Notes under the pieces: generated by a model | The model's input: the letters and a program-made list of their open reading frames with translations, nothing else | Told to the model about the DNA's origin: nothing | Databases searched by the model: none | Source: Fimbriimonadales bacterium | Lineage (GTDB): Bacteria > Armatimonadota > Fimbriimonadia > Fimbriimonadales > Fimbriimonadaceae | Direction: 5' to 3' | NCBI GenBank assembly: GCA_026392145.1 | Contig: JAPLCS010000094.1 | Coordinates: 1-8,270 of the forward strand | Length of the DNA stretch: 8,270 bases | Shown here: positions 1 to 5,144 of the stretch, piece by piece | How positions within the stretch are numbered: the stretch's first letter is position 1 | Layout of the letters: every line of letters starts with the position of its first letter | Translations under genes and position numbers: made by a program

Positions 1-333
1 ATCGCTGCGGGTCTTGGGTGGGTCATAAGCAAAACCAAATCCTTTAACGGAAGCGAAACCATCAATGATGCCCGAACAAACGGAACACCACGTAAACTCC
101 AGGGAATCAAACTTGGCTCCAAGCGACTCCTCGCACCGGGCATGAAAGTTTTTGTCAACGAATTAGAAGTCGGCGATGTTTCAAGCGGGGTGGTCTCACC
201 TTTGCTGGATACAGGAATTGCCTTTGCATTCATGGACAGCAACATCGCTCTTGGCACAGAGTGCTCCATAGAAATTCGCGGAAAAATGGAGCCTGGAATA
301 GTTGTTTCCAAACGATTCTTTAAGCGATCCTAA
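1..333 (+). CDS. gcvT: Aminomethyltransferase (glycine cleavage T-protein), C-terminal fragment
   Basis: The reading frame is open from the first base and ends at TAA 331-333, giving about 110 residues; the N-terminal part lies outside the window. What is visible matches the end of GcvT: a GLGWVI segment (codons 4-9), then RKLQGIKL, then the C-terminal barrel with a GDVSSGVVSP segment, an IAFAF strand and the IRGK signature followed by a VV...F ending. GcvT is a cytoplasmic, tetrahydrofolate-dependent enzyme that releases ammonia from the aminomethyl group carried on the lipoyl H-protein and forms 5,10-methylene-THF. The folate-binding core is not visible, so a relative such as YgfZ or a sarcosine/dimethylglycine dehydrogenase C-terminus cannot be fully excluded, but the spacing of the motifs fits GcvT best. 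mraY follows after 23 bases on the same strand, so read-through into the cell wall cluster is likely (inference). Confidence 0.85.
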   Translation: MAAGLGWVISKTKSFNGSETINDARTNGTPRKLQGIKLGSKRLLAPGMKVFVNELEVGDVSSGVVSPLLDTGIAFAFMDSNIALGTECSIEIRGKMEPGIVVSKRFFKRS

Positions 334-356
334 TTCGTCCTAGACTACAGTCGCTC

Positions 357-1364
357 ATGGAAGAATTTCGATTTAGTCTGCACACCCAGATAACAGCATT
401 TTGGGGATCATTCATTATCGCGGCTGTTTTGTCCATTCCGATTCTGAAGCTCCTCAATCGGCTCAAGTCACGTCAGACAGTATCTCAACACGCTCCAGAA
501 GGGCATCAGCAAAAACAGGGGACCCCAACCATGGGAGGGCTTATCATTATTGCAGGCGTACTAGGTGGTGGATTATTAACAGGCGATTTAACTGGTTCTC
601 ACTTCCCGCTCTACCTACTATTTGTGTTGTTTGCGATCATCGGGTTTGTCGATGATTATGTAGTTCCCAAACTTATGCCGGGAACACGCGGACTTGGCTG
701 GAAACAAAAGATTTTAATGCAGTTGGTAGCCGCAACATTTTCGATGATTTTGCTAACCAATGGAAGTGTCAAGCAGTTCGATTCAATTGCTCTTGGTGTT
801 TTTGCAATACTATTCTTCTCAAATGCTTTCAATTTTGTAGATGGTTTAGATGGGCTCGCTGGAGGAGTTTTGCTCGCAATGCTTTTTGGATTGGTAGGTG
901 TACAAAGCGCGCTATCAATTACCAACGGACCACTGCTAATGTCACAAATCATTGCCGGAGCAACCCTTCCATTCTTGTTCTGGAACGCTCCAAAAGCCAG
1001 AGTTTTCATGGGTGATGTAGGTTCACTTGCCATCGGTTCATTCTTAGGAGCGTCATTCTTTGCGGGATCTCGAAGTTCAACTCCAATGGCAATTACCCCA
1101 TACGGATACTTGGCACTGTTCCTCTGGTCGTTCGTCATGATTGCCGAACTGGTTCCGGTTCCACTCCAAATCGCAAGCGTGAAACTGCGCAAAAAGAAAC
1201 TCTTCCCCTACACACCTATCCACCATGCCTTTGAAAAGGCAGGCTGGCCAGAAACCAGAGTTGTATTCATGTTTGTCATTGTTCAAGTTTGTTGCTCTGT
1301 CGCAGCCCAACAATTGGGACAACTTCAACAACTTGAGACCATGGTCGCTGTCTCAAACCGCTAA
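357..1364 (+). CDS. mraY: Phospho-N-acetylmuramoyl-pentapeptide-transferase (lipid I synthase)
   Basis: This polytopic membrane enzyme transfers phospho-MurNAc-pentapeptide from UDP to undecaprenyl phosphate on the cytoplasmic face, making lipid I. The 335 residues are a normal length (324-360 in familiar examples). Family motifs appear in order: a first membrane helix at about 15-33, KQGTPTMGG at about 53-61, the GFVDDY pair D99/D100, NFVDGLDGLAGG with D162 and D165, and FMGDVGS with D220, the counterpart of the Mg-binding aspartate. The loop near the end reads PIHHAFE (H289, H290, A291), where most MraY proteins have three histidines, so the third is replaced by alanine. The start is ATG 357; a longer start is not possible without entering gcvT, and the first helix begins where expected. 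I see no Shine-Dalgarno sequence, so translation probably depends on coupling to the gene upstream or on a leaderless or SD-independent start. murD begins six bases after the stop. Confidence 0.97.
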   Translation: MEEFRFSLHTQITAFWGSFIIAAVLSIPILKLLNRLKSRQTVSQHAPEGHQQKQGTPTMGGLIIIAGVLGGGLLTGDLTGSHFPLYLLFVLFAIIGFVDDYVVPKLMPGTRGLGWKQKILMQLVAATFSMILLTNGSVKQFDSIALGVFAILFFSNAFNFVDGLDGLAGGVLLAMLFGLVGVQSALSITNGPLLMSQIIAGATLPFLFWNAPKARVFMGDVGSLAIGSFLGASFFAGSRSSTPMAITPYGYLALFLWSFVMIAELVPVPLQIASVKLRKKKLFPYTPIHHAFEKAGWPETRVVFMFVIVQVCCSVAAQQLGQLQQLETMVAVSNR

Positions 1365-1370
1365 CATTCG

Positions 1371-2774
1371 ATGACTGACATAATCTCCCCAACTCAACAA
1401 AACCAAGAAACTTACGCTGTTTTTGGGTTGGGGAGAAGCGGTTTAGCAATCGCCAAAGCTGTGCTCTCTATGGGCTCAGAAGTCACCATCTACGACGAAA
1501 AACCAGCCGACCAAATTCCTAAAGCTGACCTCATTGAGGAAGCCAGAACAGTTGGAGCCAAACTTGTTTTAGGCTCTCCCTTTCCGAACACACTTTCTGA
1601 ATCAATCGTAGTCACGAACCCTGCGATTGACCATCGGCATCCAGCGCTCCAATCACTGTCAAAAAGTTCCACTCAGGTCATCAGTGAAGTTGAGTTCGCC
1701 TTTCGAATATCAAAGGCACCCATCATCGCAGTAACTGGCACAAACGGCAAAAGCACTACAGTGGCAATGATTACTCATGGGCTTCAATCTGCGGGCATCG
1801 ATGCGGTGCTCTGCGGAAATATCTTTGGTTCAGGATTGAATGAGCAACCGCTAACGTCAGCAGCAGACCATTCGACTTCCAATCAAGTGCTTATAGCCGA
1901 AGTCTCCTCATTTCAACTTGAATGGCTCATTACATTCAAGCCAATTGTCTCAGTCATCACGTCACTCTCTCCGGATCATCTGGACAGATACAATTCGTTC
2001 CAAAGTTACGCTGATACCAAGTGGCAAATCTGTGAATTCCAAGACTCCTCGGACCTTCTTCTTCTTGGTCCCGAAGTTGATATAAGGTCAACAAAGGCGC
2101 GAATTCTTAGACCTCATTTGTTCGCATCCATCGAAGACTGGAGAGCAAATTCACGAATCTCCGATTTTCTTCCCGAGGCAACCAACGCAAAAGAGACTCT
2201 TCCAAAGGTTTTAGGCAATCACAACCTCACAAATCTTGAACTTGCCTTCCTAGCCTGCGAGGACTATCTTCACCGCTTCGGAGAACCGCACAAACTTATC
2301 GCAGTGGCAGAAGCACTACTCAATTTCCCGGGAATCTCACACAGACTGGAATTTGTCGCCGAATACAAAGGAGTTAAATTCATCAACAATTCAATGTGCA
2401 CTAACCCAGCCGCCGTGATTTCCTCTTTGAAAGCGGTAGAAAACACATCGACCAAATCTATTCATTTATTGGTAGGTGGAGTCAATAAAGACCTTGATTT
2501 CACACCATTAGTAACTTACTTAGTCTCACATCCTCAACCTGTATATCTTTTCGGTCGAGACGCTTCACAAATCAAAGAACTTTTTGATGAAAAAGCTCAA
2601 CAAAATTATCAGGTTTATAGTACGATTAACGAAGCGTTTAACGCTGCTGCATCTGTCGCAAAGGATGGTGACATTGTGATGCTTGCTCCAGGATGTGCGA
2701 GCATGGATCAGTTCACCGATTTCCGACAGAGAGGTGATGTTTTTCGCTCTCTCGCCAAGGACTGGTCAGAATGA
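1371..2774 (+). CDS. murD: UDP-N-acetylmuramoylalanine--D-glutamate ligase
   Basis: This cytoplasmic ATP-dependent Mur ligase adds D-glutamate to UDP-MurNAc-L-Ala. At 467 residues it is slightly longer than E. coli MurD (438). The N-terminal UDP-binding fold starts with FGLGRSG (about 18-24). The central ATPase domain has GTNGKST with K127, SSFQLEW, SPDHLDRY, and the lysine of DTKWQI, which sits where the carbamylated lysine is found in Mur ligases. LGNHNLTN then leads to the C-terminal domain, with FPGISHRLEF and a final ASMDQFTDFRQRGDVF that keeps the serine and phenylalanine equivalent to E. coli S415 and F422. The usual DSKATN motif instead reads NSMCTN (340-345), so its aspartate, lysine and alanine are changed. 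Despite that, order and context support MurD over MurE or MurF. The start follows mraY by six bases without a visible ribosome binding site, and the stop overlaps ftsW as ATGA, implying translational coupling. Confidence 0.95.
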   Translation: MTDIISPTQQNQETYAVFGLGRSGLAIAKAVLSMGSEVTIYDEKPADQIPKADLIEEARTVGAKLVLGSPFPNTLSESIVVTNPAIDHRHPALQSLSKSSTQVISEVEFAFRISKAPIIAVTGTNGKSTTVAMITHGLQSAGIDAVLCGNIFGSGLNEQPLTSAADHSTSNQVLIAEVSSFQLEWLITFKPIVSVITSLSPDHLDRYNSFQSYADTKWQICEFQDSSDLLLLGPEVDIRSTKARILRPHLFASIEDWRANSRISDFLPEATNAKETLPKVLGNHNLTNLELAFLACEDYLHRFGEPHKLIAVAEALLNFPGISHRLEFVAEYKGVKFINNSMCTNPAAVISSLKAVENTSTKSIHLLVGGVNKDLDFTPLVTYLVSHPQPVYLFGRDASQIKELFDEKAQQNYQVYSTINEAFNAAASVAKDGDIVMLAPGCASMDQFTDFRQRGDVFRSLAKDWSE

Positions 2775-4102
2775 GACAATCAAGGAAGAAATCTACGAGA
2801 AAACCAATATTCTCCCGCGCAAAATCAGCGGGAAACGCTTCAACGTGGATTTCTCGATTGAAAGCTCAGATTTCTAAATTTTGGGCCGCAGTCCCCGCTG
2901 GTACAGACAACACCCTACTGTTCCTTGCCCTTGTTACCACCGTACTCGGCTTAGTCTTTATCGTAGACGCCGGTTACGTCCAGAGTATCGCTGTAAACGA
3001 AACCATCGTTCCACCCGCCTTCGTTTCCCAGGTAAAAGCCTTGCTGATTTCGGCAGTTGCCTATGCGGTTGTCAGAAGAATAAGACCTGACTGGATTCAA
3101 AAAAATGCAAAAGGCATCATTCTGGTCATCATCGGATTGCTCATTGCAGTAGAACTGGTAGGGACGTCTCAAAACGGTGCAAAGCGCTGGCTAGGACCAA
3201 CCTCAATGGCACTCCAACCCGCAGAGTTTGCCAAACTTGGAATCATCATCTACCTCGCGAGCGTGCTCTGCACCAAAAAAGCATGGGACGAAACGTGGGC
3301 AGAACGTCGAAAAAAACCAGGATTCTTTTGGCAGGTGGTCGAACCTAAATTCATTCGATTTTGGCCAGCCATCGTCGTACTGTTCGTCTGGTTCCTCATC
3401 GAGCGTGAAAAAGATCTGGGAACCGCTTCGGTAGTACTTGTAACAGCGATTGCGATGTTCTGCACAGTGCCTAAATCATGGAAATCCGTAGTTGCAGTAG
3501 CCCTTATCTTGAGTGTCGGCGTTAGTGCTTTTATCGCTAAAGAGCCGTATCGAATGCAGCGAATAACAGTGCATTCCGCTCGATGGGAAAAAGAGAACAT
3601 CAACAAAGATAGTTATCAAACCATCCACAGTGAATTGGCGATGGTCAGCGGTGGAGTGATAGGAACTGGCTTCGGATCTGGACGAGCAAAGCACATGATT
3701 CCTGCGACAACAACCGACTTCATCATGGCAACAATCGCCGAAGAATGTGGCTTCTGGGGGCCAATGATATGCCTCATGCTGGTGGGGGGAATTGCATTCC
3801 GACTTCTAATGCACGCCCAAAATCAGACTGATATGTTCCGAAAGCTTGTCCTTTCAGGGGCAGCCTGGTGGATTGCAATCCAAGCAACAACCAACCTTAT
3901 GATGGCAAATGCAACCCTTCCCGCCATCGGAATTCCCTTCCCCTTCATCAGTGCGGGTGGTTCAAGTTTAATGGCTCTATGGATAACTTTAGGCGTATGT
4001 GAACGAATGAGCATTTCGCCGGAACTAGAGAAAGCGGAGGCAAAAAATGCGACTCGTCATCACTGGTGGCGGCACCGGCGGGCACGTCTACCCCGCGCTT
4101 GA
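2771..4102 (+). CDS. ftsW: Peptidoglycan glycosyltransferase FtsW (SEDS family)
   Basis: FtsW is the septal SEDS polymerase that links lipid II into glycan strands with a partner class B PBP. The 443 residues have about ten membrane helices (first near 47-66, last near 398-412). SEDS signatures are clear: NGAKRWLG and ALQPAEFAKL (about 135-156), DLGTASVV (about 215-222), SELAMVSGGVIGTGFGSG (about 288-305), TTDFIMATIAEECG with D316, which I take as the counterpart of the proposed catalytic aspartate, and PFPFISAGGSSL (about 389-400). FtsW is preferred over RodA because of its place between murD and murG. The first 45 residues are a strongly basic cytoplasmic tail, and the loop after helix four (about 158-196) looks longer than usual. 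The start ATG overlaps the murD stop; a weak AAGGA lies at 2757-2761. The last 18 residues (rich in R, H and W) are read from the same DNA as the start of murG, a 56-base overlap. Confidence 0.94.
   Translation: MRQSRKKSTRKPIFSRAKSAGNASTWISRLKAQISKFWAAVPAGTDNTLLFLALVTTVLGLVFIVDAGYVQSIAVNETIVPPAFVSQVKALLISAVAYAVVRRIRPDWIQKNAKGIILVIIGLLIAVELVGTSQNGAKRWLGPTSMALQPAEFAKLGIIIYLASVLCTKKAWDETWAERRKKPGFFWQVVEPKFIRFWPAIVVLFVWFLIEREKDLGTASVVLVTAIAMFCTVPKSWKSVVAVALILSVGVSAFIAKEPYRMQRITVHSARWEKENINKDSYQTIHSELAMVSGGVIGTGFGSGRAKHMIPATTTDFIMATIAEECGFWGPMICLMLVGGIAFRLLMHAQNQTDMFRKLVLSGAAWWIAIQATTNLMMANATLPAIGIPFPFISAGGSSLMALWITLGVCERMSISPELEKAEAKNATRHHWWRHRRARLPRA
4036..4040 (+). promoter_or_regulatory. Ribosome binding site of murG
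   Basis: GGAGG lies six bases before ATG 4047, inside the ftsW coding region. It fixes the murG start, which gives the expected N-terminal glycine-rich loop within the first fourteen residues, and it makes the 56-base overlap with ftsW credible. Confidence 0.8.
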
Positions 4103-4715
4103 GGTAGCTACCTACGCCCAAGAAGAATCCGACCTCCTCTACCTTGGCTCCTTGCGAGGCATGGAAGCATCCGCTTGCGAAACAAGAGGTATCAAATTCA
4201 AAGGTTTTGCGTCTGAGCCCGTTTACAAAGTCACGAGCATCTCAGGAATAAAAGCTCTGGCACGCCTGTTTCAAGCCTCAATGGCGGCAAAAAAAGAACT
4301 CAAAATTTGGAAACCAGATATCGTCTTTTCCACCGGAGGCTACAGTTCTGCTCCCATTATGCGGGCTGCTAAGTCCCTTGGTATTCCTCTTGCTATCCAT
4401 GCCTGCGACACAATACCGGGTCGGTCACTTCGCATGTTTAGTGATTACGCTGGCATAGTTACCTCTACCTTTAACGAAACCACCAGGGTCATCGGTCCAA
4501 AGGCAAAACGAACAGGGCATCCCATAAGAACTGAACTCAGACAAGCAGTTCTAAACAAAGGACATCAATCTCCTTCACAAGCAAGTAAGAAAATTCTTAT
4601 CGTTGGCGGTTCCGGCGGAGCAAAATTCCTCAACGACAACATTCCAGCCGTGGCAAAACTGATGCCAGAAGTTGAATTTTTGCTATCAACAGGCAAAGCT
4701 CAATACAACACATAT

Positions 4716-4730
4716 ATGCACTCTAACCGT
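4716..4730 (+). other. Frame-change point within murG
   Basis: Family similarity runs in the first frame up to about 4715 and resumes in the +1 frame at about 4726-4729. The +1 frame has a stop at 4660-4662 and the first frame stops at 4761-4763, so the change must fall between them; conservation narrows it to this interval. There is no homopolymer longer than two bases here and no recognisable slippery or stop-codon recoding signal. One extra base, or a deletion of 3n+2 bases, would explain it. Confidence 0.8.
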
Positions 4731-5133
4731 CGTGCCTTATCTCGAGCAACCTGCCATGATTGAAGCCCTTCAATCGAGTGACTTGGCAATTGCAAGAAGC
4801 GGAAGTGGAATCAGCGAATTCGCGATGGCAAGAATTCCCTCACTTTTAATCCCACTACCAACATCTGCCGACGACCATCAGCTTCATAATGCTATTGAGT
4901 TTATGAATTTTGGTGGGTGTTCAATCCTGATTCAACCTGAAAGCGCGGTTCAGCACTCAGGAAAATATGAGGTGGCGACTCCACAATCAATCGCCTCCAC
5001 TATTCATTCGTGGCTTTCCGATCCAAACCGACAAGAAACCGCAATCAAAAACCTCGCAGAATGGGACAATCCCAACGCAACCGCTCAAATCTGGACTTCT
5101 ATAAAATCGATTGCGAACCATCCTCACCATCCC

Positions 5134-5140
5134 GGAGGAG
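5134..5140 (+). promoter_or_regulatory. Ribosome binding site of murC-ddl
   Basis: GGAGGAG lies four bases before ATG 5145, at the end of murG. It decides the start of the fused gene: the same frame is open further upstream (a GTG at 5010), but that extension runs inside murG and encodes basic sequence with no family likeness. The stop of murG and this start share the four bases ATGA. Confidence 0.88.
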
Positions 5141-5144
5141 ATCA

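Noticed and set aside
341..346. TAGACT as a -10 element giving a nearly leaderless mraY transcript
   Set aside because: It fits TANNNT and is ten bases before the ATG, but I find no matching -35 and a six-base match is expected by chance; too weak to list as a promoter.
656..1192. A 178-codon open frame on the minus strand
   Set aside because: It lies fully antisense to mraY, whose motifs are unmistakable; the antisense translation has no domain-like pattern and no start signal.
4722..4763. Programmed +1 frameshift in murG
   Set aside because: There is no stop codon or rare-codon slip site at the break, no upstream SD-like stimulator in the prfB manner, and the loop seems shortened; error or deletion explains it more simply.
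5010..5144. GTG at 5010 as a longer start for murC-ddl
   Set aside because: The extension lies inside the conserved murG end, reads as low-information basic sequence, and a strong GGAGGAG stands just before ATG 5145.
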